This document shows, in pieces, positions 35,500 to 43,969 of a stretch of 64,000 nucleotides of DNA (positions are counted from its first letter, which is position 1; each line of letters begins with the position of its first letter). The position numbers and the translations under genes were made by a program. Source of the DNA: Pseudomonas sp. FEN (GTDB lineage Bacteria > Pseudomonadota > Gammaproteobacteria > Pseudomonadales > Pseudomonadaceae); assembly GCF_904067045.1 (NCBI RefSeq), contig NZ_CAJFDC010000001.1, positions 248,001 to 312,000 on the forward strand, in the 5' to 3' direction. The notes under the pieces were generated by a model. It ran no database searches, was not told the origin of the DNA, and saw only the letters and a program-made list of their open reading frames with translations.

Positions 35500-36107
35500 A
35501 GCTCGATGCCCTTCTGGGCCTTGATCCCGGCCTGGAACGCATGCTTGAGCAGGCCCATTTCGGTCACGGTATCGGCCAGTTCGATCATTTCCGGCTTGGC
35601 GCCGCGTCCGGTGACCAGCACGTGCTGCATTGGCGGACGGGCTTGCAGGTCGGTCAACACCTGGTCGAGGTCCAGATAACCGTGCTTGAGGGCGATATTC
35701 AGTTCATCGAGGACCACCAGGCCGATGCCCGGGTCACGCAGCATTTCCCGGGAGACGGCCCAGGCGGCTTCGGCGGCGGCGATATCGCGCTGGCGATCCT
35801 GGGTTTCCCAGGTAAAGCCTTCCCCCATCACATGGAAGCGCACCTGCTCGGGAAAGCGCCGGAAGAACAGTTCTTCGCCGGTGCTGTTGCGGCCCTTGAT
35901 AAATTGCACCACGCCGCACTGCATGCCATGGCCCATGGCCCGGGCGAGCATGCCGAAGGCCGAGCTGCTCTTGCCCTTGCCGTTGCCAGTGAGCACCAGC
36001 AACAGACCGCATTCGTTCGGGGCGCTGGCGATACGCTCGTCGATCACCGACTTTTTGCGCAGCATGCGCGCCAGATGGCGTTCGTCGCGGTCGGGGGATT
36101 GGTTCAT
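35496..36107 (-). CDS. cobO: Corrinoid adenosyltransferase (CobA/CobO type)
   Basis: A 203-residue ATP:cob(I)alamin adenosyltransferase that puts the 5'-deoxyadenosyl group on the corrin cobalt. The P-loop is TGNGKGKSSS; VVLDELNIALKHGYLD and RGAKPEMIELADTVTEM are family signatures. ATG 36107 follows GGAGAG and is the first gene after the cobalamin riboswitch. This fixes it as the leading gene of the ten-gene operon. Confidence 0.95.
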   Translation of the reverse strand: MNQSPDRDERHLARMLRKKSVIDERIASAPNECGLLLVLTGNGKGKSSSAFGMLARAMGHGMQCGVVQFIKGRNSTGEELFFRRFPEQVRFHVMGEGFTWETQDRQRDIAAAEAAWAVSREMLRDPGIGLVVLDELNIALKHGYLDLDQVLTDLQARPPMQHVLVTGRGAKPEMIELADTVTEMGLLKHAFQAGIKAQKGIEL

Positions 36108-36198
36108 GGCAGCTCTCCGTTGGGGCTGGATAAGGCAAACGGGGGGCAGGGACAAGCGCGGCCGGGGCCGTCCAGCATCGCCCGCCGTGACGCTGTGG

Positions 36199-36412
36199 GA
36201 TGGATCAGGCCGGTCTCCGGGCTCATGAGCGCGTATCCGCGGGACCGCGCGCCTTCCCATGTCGGCTGGACACAGTGGCTCAAGGCGCGGTCTTGACTCA
36301 TTTACCGTTGCGGGGGCAGCGCCGGAATCACACCTGTCGAAGGGCTCACCGGCTTCCCTGTTTCACCCTGTCGGCGGTTCGCCACAGAGCACCTGAAACA
36401 ATCGGCGAAGGT
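36199..36412 (-). promoter_or_regulatory. Cobalamin riboswitch
   Basis: The minus strand carries the ordered elements of the AdoCbl aptamer: the 5' arm GGTGCTCTGTGGCG near 36395, AAACAGGGAAGCCGGTG (36365-36344), the core GTGATTCCGGCGCTGCCCCC (about 36330-36311) followed by GCAACGG, the B12-box AGCCACTG (about 36268-36275) and the closing GGAGACCGGCCTG (36219-36207). The aptamer ends about 90 bp before the cobO start, suggesting translational or mixed control that shuts the whole B12 operon when the coenzyme is abundant. Confidence 0.93.
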
Positions 36413-36457
36413 TAGAGGGTTGGGGGTGGAGCGTCAAATAAAGCCGCCATTGCAAAA

Positions 36458-36488
36458 GCAAACGCCCCGGACCGGCCGGGGCGTTTGC
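36458..36488 (-). terminator. Perfect 13-bp hairpin, terminator-like on the minus strand
   Basis: GCAAACGCCCCGG and its exact reverse complement flank a 5-base loop ACCGG. On the minus strand GCTTTTGC follows, a weak T-tract. It lies between the divergent B12 riboswitch and the unknown gene at 36634, so it is not at the end of any gene. It may insulate the B12 promoter from minus-strand transcription entering from the methyltransferase side. Confidence 0.5.
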
Positions 36489-36633
36489 GGACAATGTGCG
36501 AAGGTTTTTTGCCAAATCCGAGCATTCTTCCAAATCACGACCAGTTCAAAAAGCTGACGCCAGAATTTGTGCTACTTTGATAATCGCGATATCAAATAGC
36601 CATAACCCAATCAAGAATAAAAAGGGAAGCCCC

Positions 36634-37212
36634 ATGCAAGGCCTGATCATCAGCAATCCGAAACTGGAATTCTTGCGCCCCGCCCTGGAGCGCTGGCCCG
36701 AATGCATCGATCGCTACAACCAACTCCTCGGTGACGGGCAGGCGCCCTACTGGTTCAACGAACGGGCCAACCTGGGGCTGTTGTCGGTAGCCGCCTGGGC
36801 CGCGGAAATGGTCACCCTGGAGCATTTCCCGACCAAGAAGCAGCTCGAAGAGGGGAACCGCGGCGGACGCTGCGACCTGCAGATCTCCACCGCACAGGAG
36901 TCGGTCTATATCCAGGCCACGCAACGCTGGCCCAGGGTCAACAACCTCAACCCGATGCCGGCCCTGCTGGATGTAGCGAGCGACGCCAAGAAGATCAGCC
37001 ACCCCCACCACCTGAAACTCGGCTGCCTGTTCGTCTCACCCTTCAAGCCGCAACAGAGCCCCAGCCCGGAGGACCTGCAGGACATGGTCGATGACCTGCA
37101 AAAAGCCAACAGCTGCGCCGCGGCCTGGTACTTCCCCTACGCTTATCGCAAGTTGCACAACGAAGCCGGCCAGTACCACCCCGGCATCGCCCTGCTGTTC
37201 AAGGAAGCTTGA
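36634..37212 (+). CDS. Hypothetical protein with possible degenerate nuclease-like core
   Basis: A 192-residue soluble protein that I cannot assign. ATG 36634 follows AAGGGAAG by 5 bases. The block GGRCDLQISTAQESVYIQATQRW (split: GGRCDLQIS at about 77-85, SVYIQATQRW at about 90-99) resembles the Asp and (E/Q)xK strands of PD-(D/E)XK proteins, but the expected Lys is Thr, so if related it is inactive. It is monocistronic, convergent with the methyltransferase gene (8 bp apart) and divergent from the B12 operon. No signal peptide or membrane segment is seen. Confidence 0.65.
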   Translation: MQGLIISNPKLEFLRPALERWPECIDRYNQLLGDGQAPYWFNERANLGLLSVAAWAAEMVTLEHFPTKKQLEEGNRGGRCDLQISTAQESVYIQATQRWPRVNNLNPMPALLDVASDAKKISHPHHLKLGCLFVSPFKPQQSPSPEDLQDMVDDLQKANSCAAAWYFPYAYRKLHNEAGQYHPGIALLFKEA

Positions 37213-37220
37213 GCGAGCGC

Positions 37221-37883
37221 CTAGACCTTTCGGCACAGCGTCAGACCATCGCCCAGCGGCAACAGCGACAGATCCACCCGCGCGTCATCCTTCAAGGCCC
37301 GATTCAGTGCCTGGATGGCGCGGGTGTCGGCGCTTTGCGCATTCACCTCCAGCACCCGCCCGCTCCACAGCGTGTTATCGAACATCGCCAGGCCACCCGG
37401 ACGCAGCAAGCGCAGGGCACTTTCCAGATATGTCGGGTAATTGGCCTTGTCGGCATCGATGAAGATCAGGTCGAACTGCCCATCCTGCCCTTGCCGCTCC
37501 AGCTGCGCCAGGGTTTCCAGCGCTGGCGCCAGGCGCAGCTCGATACGCCCGGCCAGCCCCGCCTCCCGCCAGTAGCGCAATGCCGTGGCGTTGTAGTCTC
37601 CGGGAATATCGCAGCACAGCAAGCTGCCACCCTCCGGCAAGGCCGAAGCCATGCACAAGGCGCTGTAGCCGGTGAAGGTACCGATTTCGAGCAAGCGCCG
37701 AGCGCCGGTCAGCTTGACCAGCAGCGCGAGGAACTGGCCCTGCTCAGGGGCTACCTGCCAACGCGCATTGGGTAGTTTCCGGGTTTCGTCGCGCAGACGC
37801 TTGAGCAGCGGCGTTTCACGCAGGGAAACGTCCAGCAGATAGCCGTAGAGCGCATCGTCCAGCTTGAGGGTGCGAGCGGTCAT
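37221..37883 (-). CDS. SAM-dependent O-methyltransferase (caffeoyl-CoA/catechol type)
   Basis: A 220-residue class I methyltransferase. The SAM-binding motif I is LLEIGTFTGYSAL, the acidic residue of motif II is in LLCCDIPGDY, and the metal-binding, catalytic region is FDLIFIDADKANYPTY and FDNTLWSGRV, which match cation-dependent O-methyltransferases acting on vicinal diols. The natural substrate is not evident. ATG at 37883 has a GGTTGTC region upstream but no strong ribosome site. Confidence 0.88.
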   Translation of the reverse strand: MTARTLKLDDALYGYLLDVSLRETPLLKRLRDETRKLPNARWQVAPEQGQFLALLVKLTGARRLLEIGTFTGYSALCMASALPEGGSLLCCDIPGDYNATALRYWREAGLAGRIELRLAPALETLAQLERQGQDGQFDLIFIDADKANYPTYLESALRLLRPGGLAMFDNTLWSGRVLEVNAQSADTRAIQALNRALKDDARVDLSLLPLGDGLTLCRKV

Positions 37884-37907
37884 GACAACCTCGCGGCCAT
37901 GCAGGAA

Positions 37908-38444
37908 TTAAGGGTTGCTCGCCAGATGCCCGGCCGGCAACACGCGCTTGGCGTTCAAGTAGGCATGTTGCCAATAGGCCTTGGCCAAGGTGTCCAGCTT
38001 CACCATACCACCAGTGGCCGGCGCATGCACGAAGCGACCTTCGCCGACATAAATGCCAGCATGGCTGACCTGGGAACCACCGTTGGTGGCGAAGAAGATC
38101 AGGTCGCCGGTCTGCAGCGCGTTCTGCGGCACGTTCGGCGCCCGCATCACGATCAGCTCGCGGGTCGAGCGCGGCAGGTTGATGCCCGCCATGTCGCGAT
38201 ACACATAACCGATCAGGCCACTGCAATCAAAACCCGAGTCCGGAGTATTGCCGCCCCAACGATAGGGCGTGCCAACCAGACCCAAGGCACGGAACAGTAC
38301 GTCTTCAGCCTCTGGCGACGAGGGTTGCTGAGGAGCGAATACCATGGGGCGAGCCACGGGCGCAGGCGAATGCGGCGCATGGCCAGCACATGCGCCGAGC
38401 AGCGCTGTGAAGGCAATCAAGGCAATACGGGCCGAGGTCGACAT
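37908..38444 (-). CDS. NlpC/P60 (C40) peptidoglycan endopeptidase lipoprotein, downstream paralogue
   Basis: A 178-residue secreted lipoprotein with lipobox LLGAC (C19). The NlpC/P60 domain has the catalytic Cys in GFDCSGLIGY (C74), His in VSHAGIYVG (H128) and a third polar residue, H140, in RFVHA. Such enzymes cleave D-Glu-mDAP bonds in peptidoglycan stem peptides (Spr/MepS-like). ATG 38444 is chosen for the signal peptide; the upstream frame to 38531 has none. A second copy of the gene lies 232 bp upstream on the same strand. Confidence 0.9.
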   Translation of the reverse strand: MSTSARIALIAFTALLGACAGHAPHSPAPVARPMVFAPQQPSSPEAEDVLFRALGLVGTPYRWGGNTPDSGFDCSGLIGYVYRDMAGINLPRSTRELIVMRAPNVPQNALQTGDLIFFATNGGSQVSHAGIYVGEGRFVHAPATGGMVKLDTLAKAYWQHAYLNAKRVLPAGHLASNP

Positions 38445-38676
38445 GTGCAGAAATCCTGACTGAATGCGGCTTTCTCTGCCGTGGCGTAAAGAAATCAAAA
38501 CCGCGCAAGTAGGGCTTGCGCGGTCAGACACTCAACAATATGTCAGGATTCTAGCGGCTATACGCCAAACTTCAAGTATCACTTTAACTTCGGACGTTTT
38601 TTGTACAAATTGCCTGACGCTGAAGCCTGGCATTTAGCCATCAGCCGGGCCGATGGCGCTGAAAACGTCCGCTTGA

Positions 38677-39312
38677 TTACTTGTTGCTGGCCGTGACCAC
38701 GGTCGGAGCCATCGCCAGGGCGCGCTTGGCTTCAATGAAGGTCTTGCTCCAGTAGCTGTCGCCCAGACTGTCGATCCGGACACCACCGCTGCGGCGGCTG
38801 CTGGAGTGAATGAACTGGTCATCGCCCAGGTAGATCCCGGCGTGGCTGACACGACCGCGACGACCATTGGTGGCGAAGAACAGCAGATCACCTGGTTTGA
38901 GCTTGTTACGCGCAACCAGGGGCGCCTTCACGTTGATCATCTCACGAGTGGAACGCGGCAGGTCAAGGCCCGCTTCCTCACGGAACAGATAACCGATGAA
39001 GCCGCTGCAGTCAAAACCGGAACTCTCGGTGGTGCCGCCAAAACGGTAACGGGTACCGATCAGGGACATGCCACGCTCGAGAATGCTGTCGGCAAGGACC
39101 GGCAAGCGGTAAGGCTTGCCGTCGGCGAACTCGGCGAGTTCTTTTTCCGTGGCCAGCTCGTCATCCAGTACGGATGAAGATTTGACGCCAGAAACCGAAG
39201 CGGTTTTGAGCGAATTATCGACCTGTTGCTGCGAAACCGGCGTATGTGCCGCGCAACCAAATAACAGGGTAACAAGTGCGAGAGGCACGAGGGGTGCGAA
39301 GCGATTTAGCAT
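38677..39312 (-). CDS. NlpC/P60 (C40) peptidoglycan endopeptidase lipoprotein, upstream paralogue
   Basis: A 211-residue lipoprotein with lipobox LLFGC (C20), a spacer of about 60 residues and the same NlpC/P60 domain: C102 in GFDCSGFIGY, H157 in VSHAGIYLG and H169 in FIHSSS. It is a paralogue of the gene downstream, with a longer linker. The ATG at 39312 is used; a GTG 6 bases earlier is in frame. MepS-like role in opening peptidoglycan for growth is expected; partial redundancy between the two is likely. Confidence 0.9.
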   Translation of the reverse strand: MLNRFAPLVPLALVTLLFGCAAHTPVSQQQVDNSLKTASVSGVKSSSVLDDELATEKELAEFADGKPYRLPVLADSILERGMSLIGTRYRFGGTTESSGFDCSGFIGYLFREEAGLDLPRSTREMINVKAPLVARNKLKPGDLLFFATNGRRGRVSHAGIYLGDDQFIHSSSRRSGGVRIDSLGDSYWSKTFIEAKRALAMAPTVVTASNK

Positions 39313-39523
39313 GGGCACGACCGTGGCTGAATTATTAGTAAGGCGTGACTATGCCTTCTATCACCCTCATTTGCAAATTTTATGGGACAAGATGTGACTC
39401 GGTCGTTTCTTGAAAACATCTAACGACTTAATACCCAAACGGTTCCCGCGCGCCCGAAAAAAGCTTCTGGCGTGGGTTTTGTGACGTCTGGAATTTGGCG
39501 AAAAAGCGCTGAAAGCCCCGGTT

Positions 39524-40228
39524 TTACCAGCCCAGGGTCTCTTTGAGAAAGGGGATGGTCAGCTTGCGCTGGGCCTGCAAGGAGGCCTGATCGAGCCGCT
39601 CGAGCAATTCGAACAAGGCGCTCATGCTACGAGTCCCACGCGTCAGGATGAAATGCCCTACTTCGTCGGTCAAATGCAGACCACGCCTTGAAGCACGCAG
39701 TTGCAAAGCCCGCAGCTTGTCTTCGTCCGAAAGGGGGCGCATCTGGAAGATCAACGCCAGGGTCAGGCGCGATTTCAGGTCGGCCAGCTTGACCGGCAGT
39801 TCACGTGGCGAGGTCGATGCGGCAATCAGCAGGCGCCGACCGCTGTCACGCAGACGGTTGAACAGGTGAAACAGTGCCTCTTCCCAATCCGCGCGCCCGG
39901 CGACCACTTGCAGGTCATCCAGGCACACCAGTTCGTACTGCTCGAGGTTATCCAGCAACTCGACACCGCGATCCATCAACTCCGCCAGCGGCAGGTACAC
40001 CGCTGGCTCCCCCATCTGCTCGAAGCGCAGGCAGGCCGCCTGCAACAGGTGGGTACGCCCCACGCCGTCCTTGCCCCAGAGGTAGATCAGGCTTTCGGTC
40101 CACCCGGCGTCGGCTTCGCATAGCCGCTCGACATAGCCGAGTGCAGCGGCATTGGCGCCTGGGTAGTAGTTGATGAAGGTGGCGTCATCGCGCAGACGCA
40201 CACCTAGGGGCAGCTGAATCGGTTTCAT
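39524..40228 (-). CDS. hda: DnaA regulatory inactivator Hda
   Basis: A 234-residue AAA+ protein related to DnaA domain III. With the beta clamp it stimulates ATP hydrolysis by DnaA after initiation. It begins MKPIQLPLGVRL, which contains the clamp-binding QLPLGV sequence. The Walker A region is LYLWGKDGVGRTHLLQA and Walker B is LVCLDDLQ. ATG 40228 is chosen because it places this motif at the N-terminus; no clear ribosome site precedes it, and a hairpin lies just upstream. Confidence 0.93.
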   Translation of the reverse strand: MKPIQLPLGVRLRDDATFINYYPGANAAALGYVERLCEADAGWTESLIYLWGKDGVGRTHLLQAACLRFEQMGEPAVYLPLAELMDRGVELLDNLEQYELVCLDDLQVVAGRADWEEALFHLFNRLRDSGRRLLIAASTSPRELPVKLADLKSRLTLALIFQMRPLSDEDKLRALQLRASRRGLHLTDEVGHFILTRGTRSMSALFELLERLDQASLQAQRKLTIPFLKETLGW

Positions 40229-40236
40229 GCTGACTG

Positions 40237-40256
40237 AACGGTTACCGGGAACCGTT
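40237..40256. promoter_or_regulatory. Inverted repeat before the hda start
   Basis: AACGGTT-ACCGGG-AACCGTT is a perfect 7-bp inverted repeat that ends 9 bases before the hda ATG, in the place where a ribosome site would be expected. In the minus-strand mRNA it would fold as a hairpin in the 5' leader. Confidence 0.45.
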
Positions 40257-40352
40257 AGTGGCCTCTGTGTAAAGTTTGCAAAGTTTATACCCGTGAGGCT
40301 GGGTGCACAATGCAACAGACCACAAGCAAAATCAAAGGTTTGCGAGCATTCA

Positions 40353-41426
40353 TCAGAGATCGGGATCCTCCTGGCCGCCATACATGTCCGAACGTTTGTA
40401 CAGATCGTGCACATGCCGCACCAGGACCATGATCACCGCCGCCACCGGCAAGGCCAGCAATACACCGGTGAAACCGAACAATTCACCACCGGCGAGGATC
40501 GCGAAAATCACCGCCACCGGATGCAGGCCGATGCGGTCACCGACCAGTAGCGGCGTCAGCACCATGCCTTCCAGGGCCTGGCCAATCATGAACACCGCGA
40601 CGATCGCGATCATCGGGTACAGCTCACCGCCGAACTGGAACAGACCGGCAACCAGCGCCGCGCCGATGCCGATCACAAAGCCCATATAGGGAACGATGGC
40701 CGCCAAGCCGGCCAGCAGACCGATCAACAGGCCCAGCTCCAGGCCAACCAGCATCAGGCCACCGGCATAGATCCCCGCCAACGCCAGCATGACCAGCAAC
40801 TGGCCGCGCACGAAGGCACCGAGCACGTCGTGGCACTCGCCCGCCAGGCCCACGATGCGCGCCTCCCGATCACGAGGCAGCAGGCTGCGGATCTTCGCCA
40901 TCATCAGGTCCCAATCGCGCAGCAGGTAGAAACTCACCACGGGCACCAGCAACAGGTTCGCCGCGAAGCCGATCAGGGCCAGGCCCGAGGCCGTCGCCCG
41001 GGACAGCACCACGCCGACGATGTCGGTGGTCTGGCCCATGTGCTCAGTGATAGCCGCCTTGACCTTGTCGAACTTCCAGAAGCCGTCGGCCAGGCCGAAC
41101 TTGTGCTGGGCCCAGGGCATGGCGGTGTGTTGCAGCCAGTCGAGCATCTGCGGCGCCAGCTCGTACAAGCGGAAGAATTGCTTGGCCAGCATCGGCACCA
41201 GCACCAGCAGCAAGGCCATCAACACCAGGATAAACAGGGCGAACACCGACACCACGCCCCAGGTCCGGGACATCCCGAGTTTTTCCAGGCGATCGACCAC
41301 CGGATCGAACATATAGGCCAGCAGCAGACTCACCAGGAACGGCGAGAGGATCGGATGCAGCAAGTACACGAACAAGCACAGCACAAACGCCGCGCCCAAC
41401 CAGAACCATTGACGTGTGTCGGTCAC
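40353..41426 (-). CDS. AI-2E family transporter (PerM/YdiK type)
   Basis: A 357-residue inner-membrane protein with about eight helices and the AI-2E_transport fold: LYLLRDWDLMMAKIRSLLPR-like block (FYLLRDWD), GQLLVMLALAGIY and IVPYMGFVIG. Members have been assigned to AI-2 export, Na+ or permease functions without consensus. Start at GTG 41426 behind AGGGG, matching the family start TDTRQWFWL. The stop is 124 bp upstream of hda, on the same strand. Confidence 0.88.
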   Translation of the reverse strand: MTDTRQWFWLGAAFVLCLFVYLLHPILSPFLVSLLLAYMFDPVVDRLEKLGMSRTWGVVSVFALFILVLMALLLVLVPMLAKQFFRLYELAPQMLDWLQHTAMPWAQHKFGLADGFWKFDKVKAAITEHMGQTTDIVGVVLSRATASGLALIGFAANLLLVPVVSFYLLRDWDLMMAKIRSLLPRDREARIVGLAGECHDVLGAFVRGQLLVMLALAGIYAGGLMLVGLELGLLIGLLAGLAAIVPYMGFVIGIGAALVAGLFQFGGELYPMIAIVAVFMIGQALEGMVLTPLLVGDRIGLHPVAVIFAILAGGELFGFTGVLLALPVAAVIMVLVRHVHDLYKRSDMYGGQEDPDL

Positions 41427-41475
41427 GGACGACCCCTGCCTTATATATAGAAAGAAATTCGATAGAACCGAAAAC

Positions 41476-42531
41476 CTACCAGCGGAACCGCAACTGCGCC
41501 GTCGGTGCCGCTGGCGCAACAGGTGCCGCGGCCCCGGGGACTGGCGCTGGCGCGCTGGCCACCACCGGCACCCCTTCGCCCGCCGGAATCTCCTGCAACT
41601 TCGCCAGCCCCAACTGTGCCCGCAACTGCTCCGCGCTGCCGTTGACCTGATAGACGATCCGATCGCCATCCACGCTCAGCGGTCGACCGCCAAAGGGTTC
41701 GAGCAAATGCGTCAGGGCCGCGTAACGTTCCAGGTTCATGCCCTGCACCTCCAGCAGTTGTTCGCTCGACACTCCAGGCTTGGCCGCGAAGCGCGGCGCC
41801 AAGCGCTCGCTCACCGCCAACAGCACGGCATCCGCCAGCTCGGCGGGATTGGCGCCCTGGGCCGTGCCCTGGTCCTTCTGCTCGCCCAGCCACAAGCGCC
41901 ACTTCGCCTGCCACTGCCCACCCTCTTCATGGGCATGCACCGCCAGCAGCGCATCGGCACCGTAGCGCTCGGACACCGCGCGCAACGGCGAAGCATCACT
42001 GCCCTCGAGGTTCTTCGCCGTGGCCACGATCTGTTCATCCAGGTCGGCCAACGGCAGGCGCAAGGGCAGGCCACGGTGTTGCGCCGCCCGGCGCAGCGGC
42101 TCGGCGGCCGCTTGCCCGTCGCCGACCAGGTTGGAACCGTCGGTCGCATCGTTCAGCCACCAACCGAGAATCGCCGGTCGGTTGCTGCCCCATAGCGCCA
42201 GCCCGGCACCGCGCAGCGCGCGGTCGGTGCTCACCGGGTCGAAATCCACCTGCAGGCTCTCCGGTGGTCCGGCGTCGTAGCCGTACTGGCTGATGATCTG
42301 CTGCGGATCCTTGCGCACCTCGGCCAGGCCAGGGCTCTGCAGCGCCTTGGGGTCGCCGGTCAGGCGCAACACCAGGGTTTCCAGGGCGCGCTGGCTGGCC
42401 TGGTTGCGTTCTTCCGGGGCCTGGCTGCCGACCGGTTCGCGCACCTGGTACAAGCCATTCAGGGTTTGCGCCTGGATGGCCAGGCTCAGCAGGGAAAGAC
42501 AGCCGACACTCAATAATTTGAACAGACGCAT
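41476..42531 (-). CDS. DUF2066 domain-containing exported protein
   Basis: A 351-residue protein with an N-terminal signal peptide (MRLFKLLSVGCLSLLSLAIQA, cleavage about residue 21) and the DUF2066 pattern: LYQVREPVGSQAPEERNQAS, LETLVLRLTGDP, then a central WGSNRPAILGWWLND. Function of DUF2066 is unknown; the C-terminal Pro/Ala-rich tail (AAPVAPAAPTA) is variable. It is followed by the AI-2E-type gene (49 bp gap) on the same strand and is divergent from purM, an arrangement conserved in Pseudomonas. Confidence 0.85.
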   Translation of the reverse strand: MRLFKLLSVGCLSLLSLAIQAQTLNGLYQVREPVGSQAPEERNQASQRALETLVLRLTGDPKALQSPGLAEVRKDPQQIISQYGYDAGPPESLQVDFDPVSTDRALRGAGLALWGSNRPAILGWWLNDATDGSNLVGDGQAAAEPLRRAAQHRGLPLRLPLADLDEQIVATAKNLEGSDASPLRAVSERYGADALLAVHAHEEGGQWQAKWRLWLGEQKDQGTAQGANPAELADAVLLAVSERLAPRFAAKPGVSSEQLLEVQGMNLERYAALTHLLEPFGGRPLSVDGDRIVYQVNGSAEQLRAQLGLAKLQEIPAGEGVPVVASAPAPVPGAAAPVAPAAPTAQLRFRW

Positions 42532-42910
42532 GAAAAATCCCCGACGGGCAGAAAGCGGCAGGTAACGACCGCATGAAGACAGAGCGACAGTCCTAGGACC
42601 GCGGCGCAGTGCCATCATTCACACAATCGTTGAAAGTTTTTCCCCTGTCATAAAGACAGCGGATCAAAGGCTATACCTTATACAGCCGCGTCAATTGCAG
42701 CCAGCACGAGCGCACAGGGATTTTTTTAACGCGATATGACCCTGCCGTCGGCCCGAGGATGGCCGCTGCTGCCCAAGCCTGATAAAATCGCGCGCCTTCG
42801 CAGACCGGCGAGCATCAGCCCCTCAAGGAAACTCGAACCCGTTCGTTTTCCCCATGGCGCCCAAGCGCTCCCGGTCGATACCCCCTGAATCCCCCCTAAA
42901 GGCCTGGATC
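42532..42910. other. Intergenic promoter region between DUF2066 and purM
   Basis: This 379-bp gap separates two divergent transcripts. It contains AT-rich stretches (42628-42690, with TTGAAAG and TATACC/TTATACAG hexamers, and a T7 run at 42721-42727) that could hold promoters for both sides. No clear repeat, RNA gene or further frame with support was found. Confidence 0.5.
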
Positions 42911-43969
42911 ATGAGCAAGCAACCCTCCCTGAGCTACAAGGACGCCGGTGTAGACATCGACGCCGGTGAAGCATTGGTCGAACGCATCAAGAGCGTGGCC
43001 AAGCGCACCGCGCGCCCGGAAGTCATGGGTGGCCTGGGCGGTTTTGGCGCCCTCTGCGAGATCCCGGCCGGTTACAAGCAACCGGTCCTGGTCTCCGGCA
43101 CCGACGGCGTCGGCACCAAGCTGCGCCTGGCGCTGAACCTGAACAAGCATGACAGCATCGGCATCGACCTGGTGGCCATGTGCGTGAACGACCTGGTGGT
43201 CTGCGGTGCCGAGCCGCTGTTCTTCCTCGATTACTACGCCACCGGCAAGCTCAATGTCGACACCGCCGCCCAGGTGGTGACCGGCATCGGCGCCGGCTGC
43301 GAACTGGCCGGCTGCTCCCTGGTGGGCGGCGAAACCGCTGAAATGCCGGGCATGTACGAAGGCGAAGACTACGACCTGGCCGGTTTCTGCGTCGGCGTGG
43401 TGGAAAAAGCCGAGATCATCGACGGCTCGAAAGTCGCCGCCGGCGACGCCCTGCTCGCCCTGCCGTCTTCCGGCCCGCATTCCAACGGCTACTCGCTGAT
43501 CCGCAAGATCATCGAGGTGTCGGGTGCCGACATCGAAAACATCCAGCTCGACGGCAAGCCGCTGACCGACCTGCTGATGGCCCCGACCCGCATCTACGTC
43601 AAACCGTTGCTCAAGCTGATCAAGGATACCGGCGCGGTCAAGGCCATGGCCCATATCACCGGCGGCGGCCTGCTGGACAACATCCCGCGCGTGCTGCCCA
43701 AAGGTGCCCAGGCCGTGGTCGACGTGGCCAGCTGGCAGCGTCCGGCGGTCTTCGACTGGCTGCAGGAAAAGGGCAACGTCAATGAAACCGAAATGCACCG
43801 CGTGCTGAACTGCGGCGTCGGCATGGTCATCTGCGTCGCCCAGGAACACGTCGCGGCGGCGCTGAACGTGCTGCGCGAAGCTGGCGAACAGCCATGGGTC
43901 ATCGGCCAGATCGCCACCGCCGCCGAAGGCGCTGCCCAGGTCGAGCTGAAGAACCTCAAGGCGCACTGA
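42911..43969 (+). CDS. purM: Phosphoribosylformylglycinamidine cyclo-ligase
   Basis: A 352-residue purine-biosynthesis enzyme that closes FGAM to AIR with ATP. It starts at ATG 42911 with [15 protein letters not shown], the family N-terminus. The substrate and nucleotide region is [14 protein letters not shown] and the later blocks [13 protein letters not shown] and [14 protein letters not shown] are typical. It overlaps purN in TGATG, so they are translationally coupled. Confidence 0.97.
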   Translation: MSKQPSLSYKDAGVDIDAGEALVERIKSVAKRTARPEVMGGLGGFGALCEIPAGYKQPVLVSGTDGVGTKLRLALNLNKHDSIGIDLVAMCVNDLVVCGAEPLFFLDYYATGKLNVDTAAQVVTGIGAGCELAGCSLVGGETAEMPGMYEGEDYDLAGFCVGVVEKAEIIDGSKVAAGDALLALPSSGPHSNGYSLIRKIIEVSGADIENIQLDGKPLTDLLMAPTRIYVKPLLKLIKDTGAVKAMAHITGGGLLDNIPRVLPKGAQAVVDVASWQRPAVFDWLQEKGNVNETEMHRVLNCGVGMVICVAQEHVAAALNVLREAGEQPWVIGQIATAAEGAAQVELKNLKAH

